Assembly: GCA_028716845.1 (NCBI GenBank) | Contig: JAQUPF010000007.1 | Coordinates: 1-64,000 of the forward strand | DNA: 64,000 bases | DNA from: a bacterium | GTDB taxonomy: Bacteria; Auribacterota; Tritonobacteria; UBA1439 | Direction: 5' to 3' | In this document: positions 35,595 through 45,823 of the stretch, piece by piece | Position numbering within the stretch: position 1 is the stretch's first letter | How the letters are laid out: the number at the start of each line of letters is the position of its first letter | Notes under the pieces: generated by a model | What the model saw: the letters and a program-made list of their open reading frames with translations, nothing else | What the model was told of the DNA's origin: nothing | The model's database searches: none | Position numbers and translations under genes: made by a program

Positions 35595-35612
35595 ACGCGG
35601 GCGGAGAGGATC

Positions 35613-36191
35613 GTGCGGAGCGCGTTCGTGCCGGTCATATGCGCCGCGGCGGGAGCGGTCTTTCTCGCCTCCTGCGCCTCCACGGAGGATACGGGCATGC
35701 CCGTCGAGCCGATCGCCGTCATCGAGACGGGCATGGGGACCATCGCCTTCCGGTTCTTCCCCGACCGGGCGCCGAAGGCGTGCGAGAACTTCATGACGCT
35801 CGCCGGGCGGGGCGCCTACGACGGGGTCGTCTTCCACCGGGTCATCGACGGCTTCATGATCCAGGGCGGGGACCCGACGGGGACCGGCCGCGGCGGGCGG
35901 AGCGCCTGGGGCGTCCCGTTCGGGGATGAGATCAGCCCGGGTCTCGCGCACGACAAGGCCGGCATCGTCTCGATGGCGAACGCCGGCCCGAACACGAACG
36001 GCAGCCAGTTCTTCATCACGCTCGGTCCCGCCCCGTGGCTCGACGGCCGGCACACCATCTTCGGCGAGGTCGTCGAGGGGATGGACGTGGTCGGGCGCAT
36101 CGGGAAGGTCCGGACCGGTGCGGCGGACCGACCGCTCTCGGATGTGGTGATGGAGCGGGTCCGGATCGAGCAGCGGAAGCCGGTCCGGTGA
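35613..36191 (+). CDS. Cyclophilin-type peptidyl-prolyl isomerase (lipoprotein)
   Basis: Lipobox FLASC; VVFHRVIDGFMIQGGDPTGTG..; NGSQFFITL. Confidence 0.9.
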   Translation: MRSAFVPVICAAAGAVFLASCASTEDTGMPVEPIAVIETGMGTIAFRFFPDRAPKACENFMTLAGRGAYDGVVFHRVIDGFMIQGGDPTGTGRGGRSAWGVPFGDEISPGLAHDKAGIVSMANAGPNTNGSQFFITLGPAPWLDGRHTIFGEVVEGMDVVGRIGKVRTGAADRPLSDVVMERVRIEQRKPVR

Positions 36192-36225
36192 CGAAGGGGC
36201 CCCGCCACCGCGGCGGCCGGCGACC

Positions 36226-36330
36226 ATGCGGATCAAGGCGAAGATCGTCCTGTGGGGATGCGTCCTCTCCCTCCTTCTGCTCCTCGTCGTCATGCTCGGA
36301 CTGTATTCGGCCCTGCGGGTGAGCCTGTGA
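36226..36330 (+). CDS. 34-aa single-TM peptide
   Basis: MRIKAKIVLWGCVLSLLLLLVVMLGLYSALRVSL; stop overlaps next start. Confidence 0.4.
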   Translation: MRIKAKIVLWGCVLSLLLLLVVMLGLYSALRVSL

Positions 36331-38120
36331 GGCCGGAAGGGCGCGGTCCCCGCCCGCCCCGGCGCCGCGCGATCCGGCGGGCGGCCGTCGCCGCCGCGGC
36401 GCTCGCCGTCCTCGCGGCGGCCCAGGGGGCCGGCCGGCGGGGCGCCGGCCCGGGCCTCCGGTTGACCTATCCTCCGGAGGGACTGGTCACGGGCTTCACG
36501 CGCGTGCGGATCGCCGGCGGCTGCGATCCCTCCTCCCGCGCGACCGTCCGCGGCGAGCCGGTCAGGGTGTATCCGACGGGTGCGTTCGTCGCGCTCGTCC
36601 CGCTCGCGGCCGGCGAGAACGTCATCGAGGTCGCCGCCGAGAAGGGCGGCCGCCGCGAGGCGGTCCGCCGGACGGTCATCTGCCGCGACCCCGCGGCCAC
36701 CTCCCCGGTCTCACCGCTCACGATCGACGCGCGGCCGCGCGAGCCGTCGGTCGACACCGTCCTCGGGCCCGGCGACGAGCTCGCCGTCCGCGTCAAGGGG
36801 AGCCCGGGGATGCGGGGATCGTGGTCGCTCGCCGGCGCGGTCCTGGACGCGCCGCTCGTCGAGGCGCCGCCCGCCGCCGAGGGGGAGCTCCGGGGGGTCG
36901 CGGGCATCTACGCGGGGACCTATGCGATCAGGGGCGGGGAGCGGGCGGAGCGCGGCCGCGTCAGGTTCAGGCTCGTCTCGCCGGCGGGCGAGACGGTCGA
37001 GGCGTCTTCGGCGGGGCGCGTGACCATCCACCCGGTCGAGCGGCTCGCTCGGGGGGAGGTCGGTCCCGGCGGCGCCGCCGTGCGCCGCGAGCCCGACGGC
37101 GCGCGCCTCTGGTCGCTCGACCCGGGCGCGCGGGTGACCATCTGCGGGGAGGCGGGCGACCAGTACCGTCTGCGCCTCTCCGGCCGCGAGCGCGCCTGGG
37201 CGCCGAAGGACGCCGTCAGGCGGGTGAAGGGACGCGGCGGGTGGGAGGAGACCGCCGCGGGCGCGCCGCGGGTCGATCCGTCGGCGGGCGGCGCCCGGCT
37301 GGTCGTGCCCGTCGCGGCGGCGGTGCCGTTCCGGCTGACGCAGGACGAGGGCGGCACGGCGTGGGTCCTCGACGTCTTCGGCGCGGCGGGGGCTCCGCCC
37401 TTTTCCCTCGCGGACGGCCCGCCGCCGCTCGGGATGGTCGAGGCGTCTTCGGCCGGGGAGGGCGTCGTGTCTGTCCGCGCGGCGGTTCGCGGCACGTCCT
37501 GGGGATGCGCGAGCGGGCGGACCGACGAGGGGATCGCCCTCGTTTTCCGGCCGCCGCCGGGCCGGGGAGGGGAGCCGGTCACGGTCGTCCTCGACCCCGG
37601 CCACGGGGGCGCGCAGGACGGCGCCGTGAGTCCCACCGGCCTCAAGGAGAAGGATGTCAACCTCGAGGTCGCGCGCGCGGCGGCCGCCGCGCTCGCCGCC
37701 GCGGGCGCTCGGCCCGTCCTTACGCGGGACGGCGACGCGACACGCTCGCTCGCCGAGCGGATCGAGACGGCCCGGTCGGCGGGGGCCGACCTCTTCGTGA
37801 GCATCCACCACAACTCCCGCCCCGGCCACGCCGATCCCCTCTCGCGCCGCGGCGCGGATGCCTTCTACGCCGTCCCGCAGTCCGCGCCGCTCGCGCGGCG
37901 CATCCTCGCCGAGCTCGGCCGGGCGGGCGTCGCGACGAACGAATGCCGGCGGGAGGGGTTCGCCGTCATACTGCCGACCGACTTTCCGGCGGTCCTCGTG
38001 GAGTGCGCCTACCTGTCGCACCCCGGGGACGAGGAGATGGTGCTGCACCGGCGATGGCCCGGGCGGGCGGGCGGGGCGATCGCGCGGGGGATCATGGCGC
38101 ACGTGCGGGAGGAGGGGTGA
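36327..38120 (+). CDS. N-acetylmuramoyl-L-alanine amidase (Amidase_3)
   Basis: VVLDPGHGGAQDGAVSPTGLKEKDVNLEVA; LFVSIHHNS; VLVECAYLSHPGDE. Confidence 0.9.
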   Translation: MRPEGRGPRPPRRRAIRRAAVAAAALAVLAAAQGAGRRGAGPGLRLTYPPEGLVTGFTRVRIAGGCDPSSRATVRGEPVRVYPTGAFVALVPLAAGENVIEVAAEKGGRREAVRRTVICRDPAATSPVSPLTIDARPREPSVDTVLGPGDELAVRVKGSPGMRGSWSLAGAVLDAPLVEAPPAAEGELRGVAGIYAGTYAIRGGERAERGRVRFRLVSPAGETVEASSAGRVTIHPVERLARGEVGPGGAAVRREPDGARLWSLDPGARVTICGEAGDQYRLRLSGRERAWAPKDAVRRVKGRGGWEETAAGAPRVDPSAGGARLVVPVAAAVPFRLTQDEGGTAWVLDVFGAAGAPPFSLADGPPPLGMVEASSAGEGVVSVRAAVRGTSWGCASGRTDEGIALVFRPPPGRGGEPVTVVLDPGHGGAQDGAVSPTGLKEKDVNLEVARAAAAALAAAGARPVLTRDGDATRSLAERIETARSAGADLFVSIHHNSRPGHADPLSRRGADAFYAVPQSAPLARRILAELGRAGVATNECRREGFAVILPTDFPAVLVECAYLSHPGDEEMVLHRRWPGRAGGAIARGIMAHVREEG

Positions 38121-38123
38121 GGG

Positions 38124-39683
38124 ATGAGGGGCGGGACGATGCGGCGGTTCGGCGAGCGGTTCATGTTCGGATTCGACGGGACGACGATCACGGGCCTCGT
38201 CGAGGACATGGTGGTCGAGCGGCGGGTGAGCGGCATCATCCTCTTCTCGCGCAACATCAGCGACGCGATCCAGGTCGCCGGCCTCTGCAGGGAGCTCCAG
38301 GAGCTCCGGCGGCGCGTGAGCGAGCTGCCGCTCCTCATCGCCGTGGACCAGGAGGGGGGCAGCGTCAACCGTGTCGCGGACGGCGTGACGCATTTCCCCT
38401 CCGCGATGGCGATCGCGGCGACCGGCGACCCCCGGCTCGCGGCCCGGGCGGGATACTGCATGGGCCGGCAGCTCGCCGAGCTCGGCATCAACATGAACTT
38501 CGCCCCCGTGCTCGACATCAACACGAACAGGAACAACCCGATCATCGGCGTGCGGTCGTTCGGCGACGATCCCGCGCGCGTGGCGGCGTTCGGCGCCGCC
38601 GCGATCGGCGGCCTCCAGCGGGCGGGCGTCGCCGCCGTCGCGAAGCACTTCCCCGGCCTCGGCTTCGCCGGTGAGGACGCGCACGTGGAGCTCCCCCTCA
38701 TCGCGAAGGACGCCAGCGAGCTCGAGGCGGAGGACCTCGTCCCCTTCAGGGGGGCGGTCGCGGCGGGCGTCGCGGGGGTGATGGTCGGGCACGCCCGCTA
38801 CCCGGCGCTGTCCGCGCGCCCCGCGAGCCTCTCGAGGAACATCGTCTGCGATCTCCTGAAGGACGGAATGGGGTTCGAGGGCGTCGTCGTCACCGACGAC
38901 CTGGAGATGGGGGCGGTGAGCATCCACCGCGGCGTCGGTGACGCCGCGGCCAAGGCGTGCGGCGCGGGGGCGGACCTCCTCCTCGTCTGCCACACGAGCA
39001 GCGAGCAGATCAACGCCCTCGGCGACGTCGCGAGCGCCATCACGTCGGGCAAGCTCCGCTCGGAGAGGATCAGGGGGAGCCTCTCGCGGCTCCGCGCGCT
39101 CAAGGAGCGGATCGGGGCGTGGGCCGCGCGGCCGCCGGCGGAGGATTTCGAGGACGGAGAGGGCCTCGCGCGGGAGATCGCCGAGTCGGCGATCACGCAC
39201 GCGGGCGATCCGAAGGCGATCCTGCCGCTCGCCCCCCCGGGGAGCGGGAAGGTGCTCCTCCTCATGCCGAGGATGGAGATCCTCACGCCCGCGGAGAGCG
39301 CGGCGGGATCCGCCGGCCCCCTCGTGGAGGAGTGCAGGAGGCGGTTCCCGCGGACGGAGCTCGTCGAGTTCGACCTCCGGCCGCCGCGCGGCGCCGTCGC
39401 CGAGGCCGCGGCGGCGGTCGGGGGGGCTGAGGTCGTGGTGCTGGGGACGTGCAACGCGCACCTCTACGCAGAGCAGGCGCGCCTCGTTGAGGAGGTCGCC
39501 GGCGCCGGGCGGCCGGCGGTCTATTGCGCCTTGCGGAACCCGTACGATATCGAGCTCTTCCCCGCGGACGGCGCCCGGCTCGCCTCCTACGGCTCCGACC
39601 CGCACAGCATGCGCGCCCTCTCCCGGGTGCTCTTCGGGGAGATCAGCCCCCGGGGGCGGCTCCCGGTCGCCCTCAAGCTGTGA
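38124..39683 (+). CDS. nagZ: Glycoside hydrolase family 3 (beta-N-acetylhexosaminidase-like)
   Basis: IAVDQEGGSVNRV; NFAPVLDINTN; AKHFPGLG; GVVVTDDLEMGA. Confidence 0.9.
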   Translation: MRGGTMRRFGERFMFGFDGTTITGLVEDMVVERRVSGIILFSRNISDAIQVAGLCRELQELRRRVSELPLLIAVDQEGGSVNRVADGVTHFPSAMAIAATGDPRLAARAGYCMGRQLAELGINMNFAPVLDINTNRNNPIIGVRSFGDDPARVAAFGAAAIGGLQRAGVAAVAKHFPGLGFAGEDAHVELPLIAKDASELEAEDLVPFRGAVAAGVAGVMVGHARYPALSARPASLSRNIVCDLLKDGMGFEGVVVTDDLEMGAVSIHRGVGDAAAKACGAGADLLLVCHTSSEQINALGDVASAITSGKLRSERIRGSLSRLRALKERIGAWAARPPAEDFEDGEGLAREIAESAITHAGDPKAILPLAPPGSGKVLLLMPRMEILTPAESAAGSAGPLVEECRRRFPRTELVEFDLRPPRGAVAEAAAAVGGAEVVVLGTCNAHLYAEQARLVEEVAGAGRPAVYCALRNPYDIELFPADGARLASYGSDPHSMRALSRVLFGEISPRGRLPVALKL

Positions 39684-39718
39684 GGGGGCGCACGATCACC
39701 GCGGTGGGGGGTCCGTTC

Positions 39719-40609
39719 ATGGAAGCGGCGGAGGGCGGAGCGGTGCGGGTCGGTCCCGCCGGCTGGTCGTACGCCGACTGGGAGGGGACCGTCTATCCGC
39801 GGGAGGCGGCGGGGAAGGACCGGCTCGGGTACCTCTCGCGGTTCTTCGACTGCATCGAGATCAACAGCAGCTTCTACCGCATCCCCGCCCCCCGCGTCTG
39901 CGCCGGCTGGGCGGAGCGGGTGGCCGGGCGCGACCGGTTCCGCTTCACGGTCAAGCTGTACAGAGGATGCACGCACGGGGATGGCGCGCCGGAGGAGGCG
40001 CGGCTGTTCCGCGATGCCGTTTCCCCGATCGCCGAGGCGGGCCGGCTCGGCGCCGTGCTCATGCAGTTTCCCTGGTCGTTCAGGAACGGCCCCGACAACC
40101 GCCGGCGGCTGGAGCGGCTCGCGGACGCGCTCGAGGGGCTGCCGCTCGTGATCGAGGTGCGGCACGCGAGTTGGGACGAGCCGGCGTTCCACGATTTCCT
40201 GCGGGGGCGCGGCATCGGCTTCTGCAACATCGACCAGCCGCTCTTCCGCGGATCCATGGGGCCGTCGGCCGTGCGCACGTCGGCGGTCGGCTACTTCCGG
40301 CTCCACGGCAGGAACCGGGAGAACTGGTTCCGGGAGGACGCCGGACGGGACGAGCGCTACGACTACCTCTACTCGGCGGAGGAACTCGCGGCATGGGCGG
40401 CGCGGATCGAGGCGGTGCGGACCGGCGGCCTTCCGGTCTACGTCATCTTCAACAACCACTACGGCGGGAAGGCGGCGTGCAACGCCCTCCAGCTCTCCTC
40501 GATGCTCCTCGGGAAGGCGGTGGACGTGCCACCCTCCCTCGCCGTGGCGTTCCCGGCCCTCGGGCGACTCAGCGCCCCGGCGGCGGGCCAGGGCGACCTG
40601 TTCGACTGA
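39719..40609 (+). CDS. DUF72-family protein
   Basis: VGPAGWSYADWEGTVYPREAAGKDRLGYLSRFFDCIEINSSFYR; VYVIFNNHYGGKAACNAL. Confidence 0.9.
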   Translation: MEAAEGGAVRVGPAGWSYADWEGTVYPREAAGKDRLGYLSRFFDCIEINSSFYRIPAPRVCAGWAERVAGRDRFRFTVKLYRGCTHGDGAPEEARLFRDAVSPIAEAGRLGAVLMQFPWSFRNGPDNRRRLERLADALEGLPLVIEVRHASWDEPAFHDFLRGRGIGFCNIDQPLFRGSMGPSAVRTSAVGYFRLHGRNRENWFREDAGRDERYDYLYSAEELAAWAARIEAVRTGGLPVYVIFNNHYGGKAACNALQLSSMLLGKAVDVPPSLAVAFPALGRLSAPAAGQGDLFD

Positions 40610-40862
40610 TAAATGCAAACCGCACCACGGATTCCCGCGGGTTGTTGACGGATATACACGGATTCTTCTTGAGATTCATCCGCGTGGATCCGCAGTGATC
40701 CGTGCCCATCCGCGGTTGCTTGTTTCTTCGCCGCGGCGGCGGGACCGGTTTCACCTTGACCGCCCCCGGACGAGGTGCTACAGTGTCCACGATCCCGACG
40801 CAGCCCGTTCCGGCGCAGTATGATGCCAACGGCGGTCGGCGGCGCGGGAAGGAGGCGGAGCG

Positions 40863-41348
40863 GTGATCGACCCGGTCCTGGAAGAGCAGAGTGGGTCCGT
40901 CGGGGACGCCGTCCGGCTCCTCGAGAACATGGCGGGGATGCTCGACGAGGCGCGCCGGACGAAGACGGCCGGCGACGAGGCCGAGCGGGCGTTCAAGACC
41001 GCGCGCGAGGAGTTCACCGGCCGGCTCGCGGCGCTCCTCGATGGGCTCGAGATCTCCCCGCGAGAGGGGGAGGAGATCGTGGAGGCGATGGGCAGGATCG
41101 GCTCGCTCGGGGTCGCGGCGGCGATGTCCGAGATCCAGTGGCGGCGGTTCGCCGACGCCCGCGGGGCGGCGGAGATGCGGCTCCGCGGCCTCGCCGGCGT
41201 CCTCGACGGCCGGCGGCGGCACATGGCGGCCATCCGCCGGTCGCGGCTGATCACGCGGCAGGTGCTCCTCTCCTGGCCGCTGAAGCTCGCCTACCTCACC
41301 GCCGCGATCCTGATCGTTTTTGCCGTTCTTGAGGCGATTGTCGTATAA
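40863..41348 (+). CDS. Hypothetical protein with C-terminal TM
   Basis: Helical, LKLAYLTAAILIVFAVLEAIVV. Confidence 0.55.
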   Translation: MIDPVLEEQSGSVGDAVRLLENMAGMLDEARRTKTAGDEAERAFKTAREEFTGRLAALLDGLEISPREGEEIVEAMGRIGSLGVAAAMSEIQWRRFADARGAAEMRLRGLAGVLDGRRRHMAAIRRSRLITRQVLLSWPLKLAYLTAAILIVFAVLEAIVV

Positions 41349-41378
41349 TGCCGCGGCAGGCGGCCCGGAGGAGGGGAC

Positions 41379-41663
41379 ATGACAAAACGGGAACTGGCGA
41401 TGCGGATCGCCAAGGAGATGGATCTCACGCAGTTCGTCGTCAAGGACATCATCCAGAAGACGCTCGACTACATCATCGAGGCCCTCGAGCGGGGCGACAC
41501 GGTCGAGCTCAGGAATTTCGGCGTATTCAAGGTGCGCACCCGGAAGGCGCGTCTCGGCCGCAACCCGAACAGGCCTGAGCAGGAGGTGCGCATCCCCGCC
41601 AAGCGGATCCCCGACTTCAAGCCCGGGAGGATCATGAAGGCGAGGGTGGAGCGGCCCGTCTGA
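41379..41663 (+). CDS. HU/IHF-family DNA-binding protein
   Basis: MTKRELAMRIAKEM...VELRNFGVFKVRTRKARLGRNPN. Confidence 0.95.
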   Translation: MTKRELAMRIAKEMDLTQFVVKDIIQKTLDYIIEALERGDTVELRNFGVFKVRTRKARLGRNPNRPEQEVRIPAKRIPDFKPGRIMKARVERPV

Positions 41664-41757
41664 TGCGGCACCCCGTCGCGCCCGACCGCCCCGGATGCAC
41701 CCCGCCCCTCCGCGGCGCCGGTCCCGCGCGGGGCGCGCCCCCCCCGTGCACGAAGCC

Positions 41758-43062
41758 ATGAGCATCCAGCGGCTGAGGGGAACGGCGGACATCCTCCCGG
41801 ACGAGGCCCCGCTCTGGCGGCGGATCGAGTCGGCGGCGCGCCGCGAGGCGCGGCTCTACGGCTGCCGGGAGATCCGGACGCCGGTCTTCGAGCGCACGGA
41901 GCTGTTCAGCCGGAGCGTCGGCGAGACGACCGACATCGTCTCGAGGGAGATGTACACCTTCCCGGACCGCGGCGGGCGGAGCGTCACGCTCCGGCCCGAG
42001 GGGACGGCCCCCGTGGTGCGGGCCTACCTGGAGAACGCCCTCCACCGGACCGCGCGCGAGGCGCGGCTCTACTACCTCGGCCCCATCTTCCGGTACGAGA
42101 AGCCGCAGGCGGGCCGGCAGCGGCAGCACCACCAGTTTGGCGTCGAGGCGTTCGGCGACGGCGGGCCCGCCATCGACGCGGAGGTCATCGAGCTGCTCAT
42201 GCGGTTTTACGAGGAGCTCGGGATGCGGGACCTCTCCCTCCTCGTCAACACCGTCGGCTGCGCGGCGTGCAGGCCCGCCTTCAACGGGCGGCTGGCGGCC
42301 TTCCTCGCGAGCCGTCGGCCGGACATCTGCGAGGACTGCCGGCGCCGTTCGGACGGGAATCCGCTGCGGGTCTTCGACTGCAAGAGTGCCGGCTGCGCGG
42401 CCGTCATCGCGGAGGCGCCCCGGGCGATCGAGAGCGTCTGCCCCGCCTGCCGGGTGCATTTCGACGGCCTCCGGGCGCTCCTCGATGAGGCGGGGATCGC
42501 GCACACGGTGAGGCCCGAGCTCGTCCGCGGCATCGACTACTACACGCGGACGGCGTTCGAGGTCCTCGCCGGCGGCCTCGGGGCGCAGAACGCGGTCGGC
42601 GGCGGCGGGCGGTACGACGACCTCGTCGAGTCGCTCGGCGGGCCGCCGACGCCGGCGGTGGGGTTCGGGACCGGGATCGAGCGGATCGTCATGGTCATGG
42701 CGGCGCAGGGGATCGCCGCCCCTCCCCCCGACGGGGCGGTCGTCTCGGTGATCGCCTGGGAGCCGGAGGGGATCGCCGCCGGCCGCCGGGCGCTCCGGTC
42801 GCTCCGCGGGGCGGGGATCCCGGCGGAGATGGACCACCGGGGCGGCAGCCTGCGCTCGCAGCTGCGGCGGGCCCACCGCGCGGCGGCGGCGTACGCGCTC
42901 CTCGTCGGCGCCGCGGAGTGCGCGCGCGGCGCGGCGCGGCTCAAGGACATGCGGACGGGGGAGGAGCGCGAGGTGCCGCTCGAGGGGATCGGGGCGGCGA
43001 TGGGGCGTCTCGCGCCCGCGGAGAACCGGACCGGCGTCCCGGGCGGCCGCCGTCCATCATGA
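41758..43062 (+). CDS. hisS: Histidyl-tRNA synthetase
   Basis: RLRGTADILPDE; LRPEGTAPVVRAY; VRGIDYYTRTAFEV. Confidence 0.95.
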   Translation: MSIQRLRGTADILPDEAPLWRRIESAARREARLYGCREIRTPVFERTELFSRSVGETTDIVSREMYTFPDRGGRSVTLRPEGTAPVVRAYLENALHRTAREARLYYLGPIFRYEKPQAGRQRQHHQFGVEAFGDGGPAIDAEVIELLMRFYEELGMRDLSLLVNTVGCAACRPAFNGRLAAFLASRRPDICEDCRRRSDGNPLRVFDCKSAGCAAVIAEAPRAIESVCPACRVHFDGLRALLDEAGIAHTVRPELVRGIDYYTRTAFEVLAGGLGAQNAVGGGGRYDDLVESLGGPPTPAVGFGTGIERIVMVMAAQGIAAPPPDGAVVSVIAWEPEGIAAGRRALRSLRGAGIPAEMDHRGGSLRSQLRRAHRAAAAYALLVGAAECARGAARLKDMRTGEEREVPLEGIGAAMGRLAPAENRTGVPGGRRPS

Positions 43063-44822
43063 AGACCACGATGCGGACGCACACCTGCGGCGAACTGGGC
43101 GCCGCGGCGATCGGGACGAGGGCCGTGCTCTGCGGATGGGTGCACCGCCGCAGGGACCACGGCGGGCTCATCTTCATCGACCTCCGCGACCGGTGGGGGC
43201 TCACCCAGGTCGTCTTCAACCCGGCGGTCGCGGGCCCGGTCCACGAGCGCGCCGGGACGCTGCGCGCGGAGTACGTGCTGAAGGTGGCCGGCGAGGTCAG
43301 GCGCCGTCCCGCGGGGACCGAGAATCCGAAGCTCGCGACGGGCGAGGTGGAACTCGCCGCCGACGAGGTCGAGGTCCTCGCCCCGTCCGCGTCGCCCCCG
43401 TTCACGATCGAGAGCGACGCCGAGGCGGGGGAGGAGGTGCGGCTCACGTACCGCTACCTCGACCTGCGGCGTCCCGACCTCCAGCGGGTGCTCGCGATGC
43501 GCCACCGGGCCATGCTCGAGGCGCGGAACTACTTCGACGCGCGCGGCTTCCTCGAGATCGAGACCCCCGTCCTCTCCAAGAGCACGCCGGAGGGCGCCCG
43601 GGACTACCTCGTCCCCAGCAGGACGCAGCCGGGATCGTTCTTCGCCCTCCCGCAGTCGCCGCAGCTCATGAAGCAGCTCCTGATGGTCGCGGGCGTGGAC
43701 CGGTACGCGCAGATCTGCAAGTGTTTCAGGGACGAGGACCTCCGCGCGGACCGGCAGCCCGAGTTCACGCAGATCGACATGGAGATGAGCTTCGCGGGCG
43801 AGGAGGACGTCATCGAGACGATCGAGGGGCTCATGGCGCGCCTCTTCCGCGCGGTGCGGGGCGTGGAGATCCGCCTCCCCCTCCCGCGGATCACGCACGC
43901 CGAGGCGCTCGAGCGGTACGGGACGGACAAGCCGGATCTCCGCCTCGGGATGGAGATCAGGGACGCCGGGGACGCCGTCCGGGGGTCGTCGTTCAACGCC
44001 TTCGAGGCCGCGCTCGCGGCGGGCGGCTGCGCGAAGGGGATCGCGGTCCCCGGCGGGGCGTCGTTCACCCGTTCGCGCCTCGACGGCCTCGTCGCCCTCG
44101 CCGTCGGGCAGGGGGCCGCGGGGCTCGCCTGGTTCAAGGTGACGGCGGGCGGCCTCGAGTCGCCGGTCGCGAAGTTCCTGCGGCCCGGGCAGGCGGAGCG
44201 GCTCCGGGAGGCGTTCGGGGCATCGCCGGGCGACCTGCTCCTCGTCGCCGCGGACCGTCCGCCGGTCGCCCGCGCGGCGCTCTCGGCGCTGCGGCTCCGG
44301 CTCGGGAGGGAACTCGGCCTCGCGCGGGAGGGCGATTTCCGGTTCGCCTGGATCGTCGAATTCCCCCTGTTCACCTTCAACGAGGAGGGGGGGCGCCTCG
44401 AGAGCGAGCACCACCCGTTCACCGCCCCGCGCGAGGAGGACATCCCGCTCCTCGACACGGAGCCCCTCCGGGCGCGGGCCTCGTCGTACGATCTCGTCCT
44501 GAACGGATCCGAGGTGGCGAGCGGGAGCGTCCGGATCCACCGGGAGGATCTCCAGCGCAGGGTCTTCGGCCTCCTCCGGATCGGGGAGGAGGCCGTCCGG
44601 GAGCGGTTCGGGTTCTTCCTCGAGGCGCTCCGCTACGGCGCCCCCCCGCACGCGGGGATCGCCGTGGGGCTCGACCGGCTCGTCATGCTCATGGCGGGGA
44701 GGGACACCATCAGGGACGTCATCTGCTTCCCGAAGACGCAGAAGGCGTCGTGCCTGATGACCGGATCGCCGTCGGCGGTGGCGCCGGAGCAGCTCAGGGA
44801 GCTGCACATACGGACGGTATGA
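43059..44822 (+). CDS. aspS: Aspartyl-tRNA synthetase (Asp/Asx type unresolved)
   Basis: RTHTCGELG; YLDLRRPDLQRVL; QSPQLMKQLLMVAGVDRYAQICKCFRDEDLRADRQPEFTQIDMEMSF. Confidence 0.95.
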   Translation: MKTTMRTHTCGELGAAAIGTRAVLCGWVHRRRDHGGLIFIDLRDRWGLTQVVFNPAVAGPVHERAGTLRAEYVLKVAGEVRRRPAGTENPKLATGEVELAADEVEVLAPSASPPFTIESDAEAGEEVRLTYRYLDLRRPDLQRVLAMRHRAMLEARNYFDARGFLEIETPVLSKSTPEGARDYLVPSRTQPGSFFALPQSPQLMKQLLMVAGVDRYAQICKCFRDEDLRADRQPEFTQIDMEMSFAGEEDVIETIEGLMARLFRAVRGVEIRLPLPRITHAEALERYGTDKPDLRLGMEIRDAGDAVRGSSFNAFEAALAAGGCAKGIAVPGGASFTRSRLDGLVALAVGQGAAGLAWFKVTAGGLESPVAKFLRPGQAERLREAFGASPGDLLLVAADRPPVARAALSALRLRLGRELGLAREGDFRFAWIVEFPLFTFNEEGGRLESEHHPFTAPREEDIPLLDTEPLRARASSYDLVLNGSEVASGSVRIHREDLQRRVFGLLRIGEEAVRERFGFFLEALRYGAPPHAGIAVGLDRLVMLMAGRDTIRDVICFPKTQKASCLMTGSPSAVAPEQLRELHIRTV

Positions 44823-45808
44823 GCGCGCGGGCCGCCGGGCGGAGGGACGGGTCGACGATGACGGAGATACGCCTCGAGTTCGAGTCGCCGCGCGAGGTGA
44901 CCGCCCTCTTCGGCGACCGGGAGGAGAACCTCAGGATCATCGAGACGTCGCTCGGCGTGTCGGTCGTCCCCCGCGCGAACTTCATCAAGGTGTCGGGCGC
45001 CGGGGAGGCGGTCGGGCGGTGCAGGGCACTCTTCGAGGAGCTCGCCGCCGCGACGCGGGAGGGACGCGCCATCCGCGCGCACGAGCTCAAGTACGCCGTA
45101 CGGGCGGTCATGCAGCGCGGGGGGGACGCGGTCCGCTCCTTCCTGGCGGACCGGATCAGGGTCTCGTCGAAGAAGCTGTTCGTCACGCCGAAGACGGAGG
45201 GGCAGAAGGCGTACGTCGACGCCATCAGGCGGCGCGACATCGTCTTCGGCATCGGGCCCGCGGGCACCGGCAAGACCTATCTCGCCATGGCGATGGCGGT
45301 CGAGGCGTTGATCGAGGAGCGGGTGAGCCGCATCATCCTCACGCGGCCGGCGGTCGAGGCGGGCGAGTCGCTCGGCTTCCTCCCGGGCGATCTCTACGAG
45401 AAGATCACGCCGTACCTCCGGCCGCTCTACGACGCCCTCTACGACATGATGGAGGCCGGAGAGGTGCAGCGGCGCCTCGACCGCGGGATCATCGAGATCG
45501 CGCCGCTCGCCTACATGCGGGGCCGCACCCTCAACGACTCATTCGTGATCCTCGACGAGGCGCAGAACAGCACCGGCGAGCAGATGAAGATGTTCCTCAC
45601 GCGGCTCGGCTTCGATTCGAAGGCCGTCATCACGGGCGACATCACCCAGGTGGACCTGCCCGGGCACCGCCCCTCGGGCCTCGTCCAGGTGCGGACGATC
45701 CTCGACGCGGTCGTCGGGATCGAGTTCGTCTACTTCACGGAGCGGGACGTGGTCCGCCACGAGCTCGTGCAGGAGATCATCAGGGCTTACGAGCGGGCGA
45801 ACCGCTGA
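44819..45808 (+). CDS. PhoH-family ATPase
   Basis: GIGPAGTGKTYLAMAMAVEAL; LTRPAVEAGESLGFLPGDL; FVILDEAQN. Confidence 0.95.
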   Translation: MSARAAGRRDGSTMTEIRLEFESPREVTALFGDREENLRIIETSLGVSVVPRANFIKVSGAGEAVGRCRALFEELAAATREGRAIRAHELKYAVRAVMQRGGDAVRSFLADRIRVSSKKLFVTPKTEGQKAYVDAIRRRDIVFGIGPAGTGKTYLAMAMAVEALIEERVSRIILTRPAVEAGESLGFLPGDLYEKITPYLRPLYDALYDMMEAGEVQRRLDRGIIEIAPLAYMRGRTLNDSFVILDEAQNSTGEQMKMFLTRLGFDSKAVITGDITQVDLPGHRPSGLVQVRTILDAVVGIEFVYFTERDVVRHELVQEIIRAYERANR

Positions 45809-45823
45809 GACGGAGCACATGCC